DNA of 64,000 nucleotides, taken from assembly GCA_003290165.1 (NCBI GenBank), contig QNQO01000652.1:248001-312000 (forward strand), read 5' to 3'. The stretch comes from Berberis thunbergii. Lineage: Eukaryota > Streptophyta > Magnoliopsida > Ranunculales > Berberidaceae. Below, in pieces: positions 12,602 through 22,283 of the stretch. A program made the position numbers and the translations under genes. Below the pieces are notes generated by a model. The model had not been told where the DNA came from. It searched no databases and saw only the letters and a list, made by a program, of their open reading frames with translations. Within the stretch, counting starts at the first letter, position 1, and the number at the start of each line of letters is the position of its first letter.

Positions 12602-13480
12602 GGGTTATTTCCCATTTGGCCCCCATTAGCTTATGACTAATCCTATTTGGCCTCCATTAATTCTTTTATCCTAGTCTAATACCCATGACCATGTGTTCAA
12701 CTACGTTGACTAACAAACTCCATCCAATTTTTTCAAAAAGACCAACTTACCCTGCATGTATTTTGCACAAGTTTTTACTAAAATGACATAAATTATGTTG
12801 TTTGATTTTTTTACATTTGGATGAGTGTCCATCCAATTAGGAAAATAACATTCGGATCTATTTTTTATTTTAATAATTTTAACAAGAAGGTGTGCCAATT
12901 AAAATTTATATATAAACCTAAATCATGTGCACTCGTTTTACTAAGATCTCAGGTTTGATCCAACGGCTAGGCAAATAACATTTGGATCTATTTTTTATTT
13001 TATTTTTCTTAACAAAGAAGATCGGTGCAAATTAAAAGTTATATAAAAACCTAAGTCATATGCACATGTTTTACTAAAATCACATAAATCATGTTTAATC
13101 CAACGGCTAGGAAAATAACATTTGGATATATTTTTTTATTTTAATTTTTTAACAAAAGAAAATGGGTGCCAATTAAATATAAAACCTAAATCAAAGGCAC
13201 ATGTTGTACTAAAATCACATAAATAAATAAATAAAAAATCCAAATGCTATTTTATTAGCTGTTAGATAACATGATCATCAAAAGATGATTTATGTGATTT
13301 TAGTAAAAACGTGTGCAAAACACGTGTAGGGTAAGTTGGTATTTTTGAAAATTTTGGATGGAATTTGTTAGTCAATGTAGTTGAACACATGGTCATGGGT
13401 GTTAGACTAGGACAAAAGAACTCATGGAAGTCAAATAGAAATAGTAATAAACTAATGGGGGCCAAATGAAAAATAACCCT
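12602..13480. mobile_element. Long-TIR non-autonomous DNA element
   Basis: The left end (GGGTTATTTCCCATTTGGCC...) and the reverse complement of the right end match imperfectly for about 200 bp, including TAATACCCATGACCATGTGTTCAACTAC-type sequence on both arms. The core holds three tandem units of about 137 bp. The long TIR suggests a Mutator-like or fold-back element, but no 9-bp duplication was seen. The right half recurs at 16937-17330 as part of a duplicated block. Confidence 0.65.
12840..13235. repeat. Tandem repeat, three units of about 137 bp
   Basis: Each unit runs from AAATAACATTTGGAT through a T-rich stretch, AACCTAA(A/G)TCAT, CACATGTTTTACTAAAATC and CCAACGGCTAGG. Units start near 12840, 12972 and 13111 and have diverged moderately. 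They form the centre of the long-TIR element. Confidence 0.6.
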
Positions 13481-14017
13481 TATTTATTTATATTTTTTTT
13501 ACTGTCTAAAATAAAAGTCCTGAATGCACTATTTTGTAATGAAGCTCCGACCATATACTAGTCTTAACACAAAGAGGAGAAGTTTTGAAAGGGTCATTTC
13601 GAAGAAAACAAATTGTTTGGCTAACAACAATAAGCCTGAGCCAAATTTACTTTTATCATTGAAGAATGGATCTTGCATGCACTTACACAAAAACAGGGTA
13701 ACTTGTCATCTTCGAAAATCCTCCATGACCTCCCATTTATGTTTATGCTGTAAGTTTCTCTATTTTCTGTTTTTCGAGAAAATGACATGAGCTACTCTTT
13801 ACAAGACGGTAGTTTTATTACATGTAGAGGTTCATTGTGTTTAAATTAGGGGTGGGCACGGTCCGGGTTGAGGCATATCCCAATCCCAGTCCCGGTTCAG
13901 TCAATCAGGAACAATTCGGGTCTGGAAAGCCATTTTTTTGGCGATGGCCCGGTTGGACCCGGACTGTTTGGAACCGGGACAGTCCAGGTCGGGACCATGC
14001 CTACCCGGTTTGTTCAT

Positions 14018-14266
14018 TTTCCAAAGTCAAACTTCTTCTCTGGTGGTCTGTCTGCAAGTATATCCAAGGGCAAAGTTGGGGTTGAGAATGCCTCCTTACG
14101 CAGATCCTTGGTTGTAGATGTCGTTCAAGACAAAGACTTGCTCGGATCCAGATTTGAGTCTGTTCAGTGTGAACTTCTTGTACGCCATCACGAAGGGCGA
14201 GTTTGAGATTGCCAAAGTTGATGAAATGAAGACGAAACAAACAACGAGATATGCGAGAGCGTTCAT
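14018..14266 (-). pseudogene. Captured TRAP-beta (translocon-associated protein) fragment
   Basis: TRAP-beta is an ER membrane subunit of the complex next to the Sec61 translocon. The ATG at 14266 opens a signal-peptide-like start (MNALAYLVVCFVFISSTLA), followed by KKFTLNRLKSGSEQ and NDIYNQGSA, which fit plant TRAP-beta residues of the early lumenal domain. After a stop at 14096-14098 the sequence jumps to ILADRPPEKKFDF-type coding near 14020-14060, a later part of the same protein. The middle and the transmembrane end are absent. It lies entirely inside hAT A and in antisense to the window, so transposon capture is the natural reading. The identification rests on recall of the family, not on a search. 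Confidence 0.7.
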
Positions 14267-14275
14267 TTTCAGATT

Positions 14276-14420
14276 CGCCATAACTGATTTTGAGTTCGAC
14301 GATTTCTCGATGATCGTCATAGCTGATTTAAGATTCACCATAGCTGATTTCGAGTTCGCCATAGCTAATTCGATGATCTCTCGATGATCGCCATAGCTGA
14401 TTTTCGATTCGATGATATCT
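14276..14420. repeat. Short degenerate tandem repeat inside hAT A
   Basis: Repeats of about 24 bp built on CATAGCTGATTT and TTCG(A/C) occur five or six times with CGATGAT(C/A)TCTCGATGATCG spacers. They sit just upstream of the captured gene start. This is repetitive sequence with no coding role seen. Confidence 0.55.
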
Positions 14421-14780
14421 AATTCACCACCCATACAAGAATCGAACCTTCACCCTTAATTTTTTGTTGGAATCGAGCTGTAGGGGACGAAGGGTATGAG
14501 AAGGTGGGTTCTCTGATTAGAGAATTAGATGAGAAGGTGGGTTATCTGATTAGATGAGAATTAAATGAGAATGTGTGGGTTGGGTTGGGCTTTAGATGAG
14601 AATTAGAGGAGATTGAATGAATGTTGTTGTTGTTGGGCTTTGGTTATGTTTTGGGTTGGGCTTTGTAAATGTTTTAGTAATCGAGCGAACTAGAACAGTC
14701 CAAGACTGAATTTGTGAAAACCGGTTTCATCCCGATTTCAACCGATTCAGGATTGGGACCGAGATGAAAACACTAGGAAC

Positions 14781-15648
14781 TAGGGGTGGGCATGGGACGG
14801 GATGGGACGAGATAGACCCATCCCGTTCATACGGGATCGGGACGGGACGGGATGGGAAAAACCTCATCCTGACCTCGTCCCATCCCAAACGGGTTCGGGA
14901 CGGGATGGGACAGACGGGATCAGCGTGCTCTTATTTTTTTTACAAATTACTGCTTACCCAATACCCAATTTGCTTAGTTGAAAAAGACAAAGGCAATTCT
15001 TAGAACTACACATAAATGATAGCCTTAGATTGAGTATGCAACATCATAATAAACTACTATAAATGATAGCTGAAATTCACCATGTAATTAAGATTTATGC
15101 AGAGTTTTGAATGACTAAGAGGTGGACAATATAATGGCAATGGTAGACCTGCTCTTCTATTTCGAATAATGAACAAAAGGATGAGTAGATTTTGGGTGCT
15201 AAAAAGAATGTTTCATTATTGCTTTAAAAAAAACAGTCATTAAATTCATTGTCTTGACACGAAATAAAACTCTCCAATGTAGTTAGCAATCACATTTTGA
15301 GTTTTAAAGAGTTTGCAATTAAATAATTAATTTAGAATTCTAGAAATAAACCAATATCAAGTAGTTACAGATATAGACTAATATCAATTACACTGATTTC
15401 AACTAAATTCATTTTTCTTCAATTACACTAATATTGCAATTTTAAAATAAATAAATAATTAAAAATATTAATAATAAATATTAGCTCGGGACGGGATTAG
15501 CGGGATTGAAAATCTTCATCCCATTCTAGATCTGGACGGGACAGGATCGAGATGAAATTATTCAATCCCATTAAGACCCGAAAAAATTAGGACGAGACGG
15601 GACGGGATCGGGACGGAACGGAATCTCGGCATGGGATGCCCACCCCTA
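14781..15648. mobile_element. hAT-like MITE B nested in element A
   Basis: Its ends are TAGGGGTGGGCATGG and ...ATGCCCACCCCTA, with exact 8-bp duplications CTAGGAAC at 14773-14780 and 15649-15656. Subterminal regions are dense in GGGACGGGAT repeats on both sides and the core is AT-rich. No gene is seen in it. It shares its TIR with element A and inserted into A later. Confidence 0.9.
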
Positions 15649-15787
15649 CTAGGAACCGATTGGTCCCGATTTGAATCAGCTGAGGACCATACCGGTACGG
15701 GTCGCGATCGGTGTTCATGCCCACCCCTAGTTTAAATGGTACAAGGTCTGTTACATTTAGTAAAACTGTTATAAGTTAGATTATTGT

Positions 15788-15966
15788 AACACCCCATATA
15801 TATATTTTTATATATCGAGTTATTTAATTATTTAGGATGTTTAATAATATTTTTCTCCTTTCTCGGTTACATTTCCCCCTTTGCTAGATACTTCTTCTTT
15901 TTCTTTTTGGCTTTATTTTTCCAAGTTAGGTGTTGGAGAGTGTAGGAACTTGAGAGGAAGCATTAA
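15788..15966. mobile_element. Left half of a TGTAACACCCC MITE (truncated)
   Basis: From TGTAACACCCCATATATAT this matches the left half of the complete copy at 17731-18115. It stops at GAAGCATTA, where the duplicated block ends. Confidence 0.65.
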
Positions 15967-16721
15967 ATATAAAACCTAAACCTATCAGCTGGGCCTAGAA
16001 TGTCACTCAAATGCAACGGGCCTATTAGTTCGAACTCAATGAAAGTTCAAGCGGTATCAATGCAGAATTATCTCAATGTAGAATTATCTTTGGCAACTTC
16101 CCATGGATAAGTGGTATCTATCCTTTAACCAATATCACCCAGGTTTTTTTTTATTTATATATGACATATTATAAATCAAATTTGTTTGCAAGTTTGATAT
16201 TTTTCTTTATTTTGTTTGGACAATCAACTATGATAACATATGCCAGGTGAACTTAAATTCCTTTGCATTTGTACATTGTATTTACTAGGAATTGCAGATT
16301 TGTGAAGCTAAAGTTTTTGATATCATAATATTATAAGTTGTTAGACTAGAGCTATAGATTAGTCCTTTATAGTGTCAGAGTGGTTAGTACTCTGGCTGAT
16401 TTCTTACAGTATAGTTTGTTTTGGTTACAGATTGAAGAAAGAACGCCTTCAACGGATTGAGAGGTATAAACAGCGGTTGTCCCTTCTCCTCCCCGCTCAG
16501 GTCGAGCAGGTTCAAAATAATGCAGCTGAAAGCTGAATGGCACTTGCTTCTTAGATCTTATTGGATTTTTAGCTCCCCCGTGTTGTATGTGAAGCAAGAA
16601 AATAATATAAGAGAGGTGAGGACGGAGAAAGTGATGCTGGTATGTCTACAAATCCAAGTTTTCAACTCGAGGATGAACATGTCATAGTTTTTCCAGCTCT
16701 GTACAAAATTATTGCTTGATA
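15967..16721. other. Non-duplicated spacer with an exon-like piece
   Basis: This is unique sequence between the duplicated blocks. Its only notable content is an open stretch at 16432-16536 (+) preceded by TTTTGGTTACAG, which resembles a splice acceptor. It translates to LKKERLQRIERYKQRLS and then LLLPAQVEQVQ before a stop. I do not recognise the protein. It may be a captured or stranded exon. Confidence 0.3.
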
Positions 16722-16936
16722 AAATATTGCAATCCTAAAATAAATAAATAAATAAAAATATTAATAATAAATATTGAAAAATTAGGTCAGGACGAGACGA
16801 GATTGGCGGGATTGAAAATCTTCATCTCATCCCATCCCATTCTAGATCGGGACGGGACGGGATCGGGGTGGAATTATTCAATCCCATTAAGACCCGAAAA
16901 AATCGGGTCGGAATCGGGATGGGATGCCCACCCCTA
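16722..16936. mobile_element. Truncated hAT MITE, right end of the B family
   Basis: The right 215 bp matches the right end of element B, from the ATTAATAATAAATATT core through the GGGACGGGAT subterminal repeats to TGCCCACCCCTA. The left end is missing. The breakpoint lies exactly at the start of duplicated block b. Confidence 0.75.
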
Positions 16937-17906
16937 TGTTTAATCGAACGGCTAGGAAAATAGCATTTGGATATATTATTTTATTTTAAATTTTAACAAA
17001 GAAAATGGGTGTCAATTAAATATAAAACCTAAATCATATACACATGTTTTACTAAAATCACATAAATAAATAAAAGATCCAAATGTTATTTTATTAGCTG
17101 TTGGATAACATGATCATCAAAAAAATGATTTATGTGATTTTAGTAAAAACATGTGCAAAACACATGTAGGGTAAGTTGGTATTTTTGAAAATTTTGGATG
17201 AAATTTGTTAGTCAATGTAGTTCAACACACGGTCATGGGTGTTAGACTAGGATAAAAGAACTCATGGAAGTCAAATAGGAATAGTAATAAACTAATGGGG
17301 TTCAAATGAAAAATAACCCTTATTTATTTATATTTTTTTACTGTCTAAAATAAAAGTCCTGAATGCACTATTTTGTAATGAAGCTCCGACCATATACTAG
17401 TCTTAACACAAAGATGAGAAGTTTTGAAAGGGTCATTTTGAAGAAAACAAACTGTTTGGCTAACAACAATAAGCCTGAACCAAATTTACTTTTATCATTG
17501 AAGAATGGATCTTGCATGCACTTACACGACAAAAGGGTAACTTGTCATCTTCAAAAATCCTCCATGACCTCCCATTTATGTTTATGCTGTAATTTTCTCT
17601 ATTTTCTGTTTTTCGAGAAGATGACCCGAGCTACTCTTTACAAGACGGTAGTTTTATTACATGTAGAGGTTCATTGTTTAAATGGTACAAGGTATGTTAC
17701 ATTTAGTAAAACTGTTATAAGTTAGATTATTGTAACACCCCATATATATTTCTATATCGAGTTATTTAATTATTTAGGATGTTTAATAATATTTTTCTCC
17801 TTTCTCGGTTACCTTTCCCCCTTTGCTAGATACTTCTTTTTCTTTTCGGCTTTATTTTTCCAAGTTAGGTGTTGGAGAGTGTAGGAACTTGAGAGGAAGC
17901 ATTAAA
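16937..17906. repeat. Duplicated block, copy b (empty site)
   Basis: This matches copy a (13083-13838 plus 15730-15966). It contains the un-inserted GTTTAAAT at 17676-17683. An open frame starting MHYFVMKLRPYTS (17363-17725) is conserved between the copies but shows no domain and is treated as non-coding. A weaker third relative of its end lies at 37540-37590. Confidence 0.8.
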
Positions 17907-18115
17907 AGACGTGTGTTCTCTTACGAGTTTTTTTTTTTTGTTAGAGTTATTTCTATTTTAAAATTCTCCCCTTATATTTTTAATTTTCTTCTATTAAGCC
18001 CCCAAAAAATCATATTCGGGCTTGAGTCCATTCAAGAAAATAAGGAATTGAATAAATAAAGAATGGATAGATAAAATAATTAAATAACTCCATAGAAAAA
18101 AAATGGGATGTGACA
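17731..18115. mobile_element. MITE with TGTAACACCCC / TGTCACATCCC termini
   Basis: The left end (TGTAACACCCCATATATATT...GAGTTATTTAATTATTT) and the reverse complement of the right end (TGTCACATCCCAT...GGAGTTATTTAATTATTT) pair over about 45 bp. It is 385 bp long and non-coding. A half copy lies at 15788-15966 and a right-end relative at 18575-18758. The ends also fit TG...CA, so a small LTR-derived unit is possible, but the extended inverted pairing favours a MITE. Confidence 0.6.
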
Positions 18116-18574
18116 ATATATGCACTTCAAAAGGAATCTTGTCCAAGATTCAGCAAATGAGAAACTCTACATGAAAGATATCATTTAGTAAATAATACAA
18201 CTTAAGCGCATACATATGATAAACCAAACTTTAATAGATTTGTAATTAACAAATAGATCAATTAACCTCTCTCAAGGAACAAACCAAGTTGAACACAAAA
18301 TTTGCAGGCAAATAAAACATATATAGTTTCATACCATTATGAAGGTACAAATATACAAAAGTGAAACAAATATAAATATTAAGATTAATTTAAAAAATAT
18401 GGGTGCTATAATATATACACCTAAAAGATAATTCTAAAAAAAAAAATTCTAAAGCCTTTCTCTTAACCACATCTTCTTAAATTCAAACCAACTTTCACTC
18501 GTCCATGTCCACATTTCAAGGATCACCTAGTCTTTAATTCAGTCTTGGATGATCAAATGCTCTTATACCAAACT

Positions 18575-18692
18575 CTCACACCTCAATTTTCGACAACTAA
18601 GCCCCAAAAGAAATGATATTCAGGTTTGAGGGCATTACATAAAATTAAGGAATTGAATAAATAAAGAATAATTAAATAACTCTCTCTCTATT

Positions 18693-18734
<42 letters not shown>

Positions 18735-18758
18735 ATAAAAAAAATATGGGGCATTACA
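18575..18758. mobile_element. Right-end fragment of the same MITE family
   Basis: AAGCCCCAAAAGAAATGATATTC through GGAATTGAATAAATAAAG, TTAAATAACTC and the terminal GGGGCATTACA parallels the right half of 17731-18115. A CT/TA microsatellite has expanded inside it. Confidence 0.5.
18682..18735. repeat. (CT)n(TA)n microsatellite
   Basis: An interrupted CT run is followed by an uninterrupted TA run, within the MITE fragment at 18575-18758. Confidence 0.85.
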
Positions 18759-19454
18759 ATGATCATCTAAAACGATGTGCCTGTTTGAAGTTGCAGGTGA
18801 TGAATTGTAACGTCTTTTTTGTGTGCTTAGAAGTAATGAGAGTAGAATCAAACTGAGCTTAAAGTTATTTCTTGCTTCTTGTTTCAGAGGTGAACTTTTG
18901 TATTACAGATTGAAATTCACATAAAAAACAAAAAGGAAAATATTATTTAAAGGAGATGAATGAACGTTCAAACAAAACAAAGTCTCACTAGAACAAATCC
19001 AAACTTTGCTTATAGGCGTGTTCTGAACTTTTTAATGCGTTATTCGTTATGCTTACCAACATGGTTACTTGTAGTTATAGTATTGTTCAACTTGCTTCGG
19101 TTTCAACTGCAAACGATTTAGACAAAATGAGATTATTTGTCTAATTGATCGAATAATGTTTCATGATTGAAAAAATGGGCTACAGTGATTTAGATAAATG
19201 GGCTTTGGTTTCAACTCCCAAAGATTTAGACAAATTCGAATTGATTTAATAATGTTTTCTTGATTGAAAAGGTATGACTAGTATATTTAGGGGTGAGCAA
19301 ACGGGTCGAGGATCCACGGGTTCAAACCGAACTGGACCGTTTTGCTCTAAATAATCCGGATTTTAATTTTGTGTTTTAGATATAGTTCGGATCGGTCTGG
19401 GTCCGTTATAAAACGGTCCGGTCCCGGTTCCTATTTTTAAAAAAGAAACGGTTC

Positions 19455-19590
19455 AGGTTGGAGGACAACCCTTGCATCGTAAATACTTCGAATCTATAGG
19501 GCCCAAGAAACAAAACTTCTGCCAGAACTTGAAGTCATCAGGCAGTCTACCAAAGCACTTTGGCGCCTTCAGCTTACAGATAGCATTGTA
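19455..19590 (-). pseudogene. Unrecognised protein-like fragment in hAT C
   Basis: The minus strand has an open stretch reading RYNAICKLKAPKCFGRLPDD and then FKFWQKFCFLGPIDSKYLRC. The composition looks like real protein (Cys, Trp and Phe placed in a folded-domain pattern) rather than random AT-rich sequence. I cannot name the family. Given its setting it may be a third captured gene piece. Confidence 0.3.
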
Positions 19591-20696
19591 ACGGTACAAT
19601 CAAAATGTAGGGTTGTTTTTGCTAGTTTATAAATTAGTTTTACTTTTCTTTTTAGGAACAGTGTTATGAGTCACTTTCTTATTTGTTTTATTAGCTTGAT
19701 TTTGAATTATTTTGGCATTTATTTTGCAGGCGATCACACACATACGAGCTCAAGTGGGAACAAAGTGAAATATTGTGATTCACGAGGAAACTCTCAGAAT
19801 TCGACTTCTACCCAGTGCCGCAAGTAACTTGAAAAGGTTCACGCAGGAGGTAACTTCTACCCACCGCATCTGCATGAGGTTTTTGTGTGTTTAGCTTGTT
19901 CTAGGTAGTATTGCATGTAATTTGAATAATGGCAGGATTGAGTTAAAACTTTTGTGCCCTCTCCCGCGGATAGGTTAATCATCATCTATTTTTGGGTTAG
20001 GAACCTAGGCCTTCACTATTTAAAATTTGTAGCAAGATAATTCTCAAGGACAGGTGTGATGCTCATAGGGACCCTCTTTGGACGTTTGATAGTTTAAAGT
20101 GGTCGAGTGAAGGAACATATCCCATCTGGGAACAGTTCTTGAACTGGCATTTCACTTTGAGCTAGAGAGTGGAAAAAAAGGTAGGAGCAACTCTGTAGTG
20201 GCGGATTGATAGGAAATTACCATACCGCTCCCACGGTTAGGTAAAGTGAATTGAATTTCAACCCTGCATTAGTAAAGAAAAGCTCTAGGGTCGTCTGCCA
20301 TTCATTTTGTTTGTGCATCATTTAGGTGTCATTTAGGGTTCCGTTGTTTTTATTTTTTAGAGTTAGGTCACCTTCATATAGTGGTTAGGCTTGCATTTAA
20401 AAAAAGATAAAAAATTAATTATAAAAAATTAAATTAAAAAAAATTGAAGCCTGTTTAGGAGTGTTGACTTTGAACCTTTGATATCCAGTAGTTTATGCAT
20501 ACCTGGGTGCATGATTCTAAGAGTATGCTTGTCCGACAATACTTCGAGGAGTTCTTTGAAGCCCCCATTACCTATTTAGGTTCATCATCCTTATCCATTG
20601 AGATTGCTGAGGGGAAGGTCTTTTCAAATTCCATTTACTTAAAAACCCTAAATATGGATTGGAAGACTAAAGACTCTTTAGCCGCACCGCACCCGC

Positions 20697-21135
20697 AGCC
20701 GCAGAGGAGAAGATAAAGAGTTTGATGCCGCCTCCTCCGCACCTGCAGATGCATCCTTCTTTCGCCTCCTATTTTATCAAGCGACGTTTCTTCAACTGTG
20801 ATTGTCTTGTTTTTTGGTGGAAATGATGATCGTGAAGCTCTATGTTATATATGGTGCGCGCATGGCTGAACATCCAGGCATAAACCTAATTGTCATCCAC
20901 TTCAAGATGGAACTAGTACCTGTTACAGAGATTGAAATTAATGGAGGGTCTAACAATATTAATGAGTCAGTCGATGATGCATTCCTAGCTGAAGTTAAGT
21001 AGAAGCGTTTGATGGATAACTCGGTCAAGTACGAGGAGAGTCTTGTTAAATCGACCGCAGAGGAGAAAAGAAAGAGTTTGATGTCGCCTCCTCCGCACCT
21101 GCATCCTTCTCTCGCCTCCTCCGCACCTGCATCCT
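20697..21135. repeat. Direct repeats flanking the CHX fragment
   Basis: GCAGAGGAGAAGATAAAGAG, TTTGATG(C/T)CGCC and TCCTCCGCACCTGCA occur at 20697-20760 and again at 21056-21110. The CCTCCGCACCTGCATCC motif is repeated once more up to 21135. The repeats bracket the CHX piece and may mark how it was joined in. Confidence 0.6.
20795..21062 (+). pseudogene. Captured CHX-type cation/H+ antiporter fragment
   Basis: CHX proteins are plant endomembrane monovalent cation/proton exchangers. The fragment matches the cytosolic C-terminal domain: VIVLFFGGNDDREALCY, then after a short frameshifting insertion GARMAEHPGINLIVIHF, later DDAFLAEVK, a stop, then DNSVKYEESLVKSTAEE. The DDREAL and RMAEHPGINL motifs are typical of this domain. 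The transmembrane exchanger part is absent. The frameshift near 20856 and the stop at 20999-21001 make it non-functional. Direct repeats bracket it inside hAT C. Confidence 0.7.
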
Positions 21136-21190
21136 TTTCTCGCATCCTCCCTCTGTTCCTTCTTGATAGCAAGTGATGAGAAAGTCACAG

Positions 21191-21852
21191 AAGCCAAAAT
21201 TTGAATTTGAGAAGGAAAGGCTCAAGGAGGCAGAAGAAGAAGCAGCAGGTCTAGCGAATGGAGTCTTGGACTTCCAGGTACTATTTCTCATACCACTATT
21301 TTGTATCATCTTTAGTTTATTATTTTGATATAACAATATTCCACTAATTTTGTTGCAGAAGAAAGTATTTGAACTCCTATACAAAATTGCTGACATTCCT
21401 TTCTTGGAAGCTTACAAGTCCAAGATACTTGTGAGTGCACTATCCTACCAAACCTCATTTTGGTCAATAACAGTGGTGTCGATTTAGTGAACTTGGCAGT
21501 CAGTCTTTTGACATTGATGGTATGCCTTGTTGCAGGATGTTCTTGCAGAGGGAGAGAAACAACCAAACATTACTATAAGTATACTTTTCTCTGTCATTGT
21601 GGTTATTTTGACATGCTTCTACAAGATCCTTTTTGGCGAAAAGAAATCTCCTGTGAGTGTTCTGCTGCAGCACTTTCATCATGACTTTTAGTTGAATCCA
21701 TAAGAATTTGGAAATTTTTGCTTGTTCAGGACTTGATGTTTCTTTGTGTGCAGGCACCAGTCAAGAAGGATGCGAAAAAGAAAGAGGCTTCAGAAGTTGC
21801 TGATAAACAAGGAAGCAGTAGTGAGAAAGAAGATGATCAAGTAAAGTCATGA
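21191..21852 (+). pseudogene. Captured calnexin 3' end (four exons)
   Basis: Calnexin is the ER membrane lectin chaperone for glycoproteins. Four exons can be read: 21191-21277, 21359-21430, 21536-21652 and 21754-21852. All junctions are GT-AG in phase 0 and the frame stays open to a TGA. The protein runs KPKFEFEKERLKEAEEE, KKVFELLYKIADIPFL, EGEKQPNITISIL, a hydrophobic transmembrane stretch (SVIVVILTCFYKILFG), then a Lys/Glu-rich cytosolic tail. This matches the end of plant calnexin. The lectin and P domains are missing, so it is a fragment, but its splice sites and reading frame are intact. It is inside hAT C. Confidence 0.75.
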
Positions 21853-22283
21853 TGAATTTGGAACCGTTTGGAACCGTAGGAATCGGACTGTTCCAAACGG
21901 TTCGAATTAGGTTCGGTTCCAATGTTTGAAATGAGGGGTTCCGAACCGAACCGGATCCATTAATTTTAAACGGTTCGAGCTAGGTTCCTCCAAATTTGGA
22001 ACCGATCCGGACCGTGCCCACCCCTAAGTGTACTAGTTCTTTAGCTAGATTTGTCTCATTTTGTCTAAAATGGAAGCATTTAGACAAAACTTTTTGTTGA
22101 TGTTTCGTATGTAGTCTATAGGTATTGGATTAGCTCTGTTAGCTAACTGAACCACATAGTAAAGTCCGGGCTTTCAATCCGCATTTTCTTATAATACGTT
22201 TGTACAAAAAATATGCTTTTACACTGTTGTGTATTTGAGTGCTACAAGCATTTCTATCGTCTCATGCTTATTAAAAACATGAA

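Larger units (their letters stand above)
13847..15729. mobile_element. hAT-like element A carrying a TRAP-beta fragment
   Basis: The termini are TAGGGGTGGGCA and its complement TGCCCACCCCTA. Exact 8-bp duplications GTTTAAAT flank it (13839-13846 and 15730-15737), the signature of hAT elements. The duplicate block has the empty site GTTTAAAT at 17676-17683. Subterminal sequence is rich in CCGGT/GGGAC motifs. Without the nested element B and its duplication, A is about 1.0 kb. It has no transposase, so it would need one in trans. It carries a minus-strand TRAP-beta gene piece. Confidence 0.85.
13083..15966. repeat. Duplicated block, copy a (holds hAT A)
   Basis: 13083-13838 plus 15730-15966 align almost base for base with 16937-17906. 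The shared part contains the right half of the long-TIR element, an 88-codon open frame starting MHYFVMKLRPYTS that is conserved in both copies but has no recognisable domain, and the left half of the MITE at 17731. Copy a is interrupted by hAT A at a GTTTAAAT target; copy b is not. Confidence 0.8.
19288..22026. mobile_element. hAT-like element C carrying CHX and calnexin pieces
   Basis: The ends are TAGGGGTGAGCAAACGGG and ...CCGTGCCCACCCCTA, the same terminal family as A and B. Flanks AGTATATT (19280-19287) and AGTGTACT (22027-22034) fit a worn 8-bp duplication (6 of 8). Subterminal GGTTCGGAACCG-type repeats fill both ends. No insertion is present at the matching place in copy 2 (near 43945). 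The 2.7-kb body has no transposase; it holds at least two unrelated host gene fragments, both on the plus strand, plus an unrecognised protein-like piece. Confidence 0.8.

Noticed and set aside
13524..13790. 88-codon frame MHYFVMKLRPYTS..., also at 17363-17725
   Set aside because: Conserved only because the whole block is duplicated; differences do not favour synonymous sites by eye and no domain is visible.
16371..16397. tRNA-Gln-like phrase AGAGTGGTTAGTACTCTGG
   Set aside because: Only a D-arm-like stretch; no matching acceptor stem, anticodon arm or GGTTCGA T-loop follows.
18682..18735. CT/TA repeats as a possible promoter
   Set aside because: It is a microsatellite inside a MITE fragment with no gene next to it.
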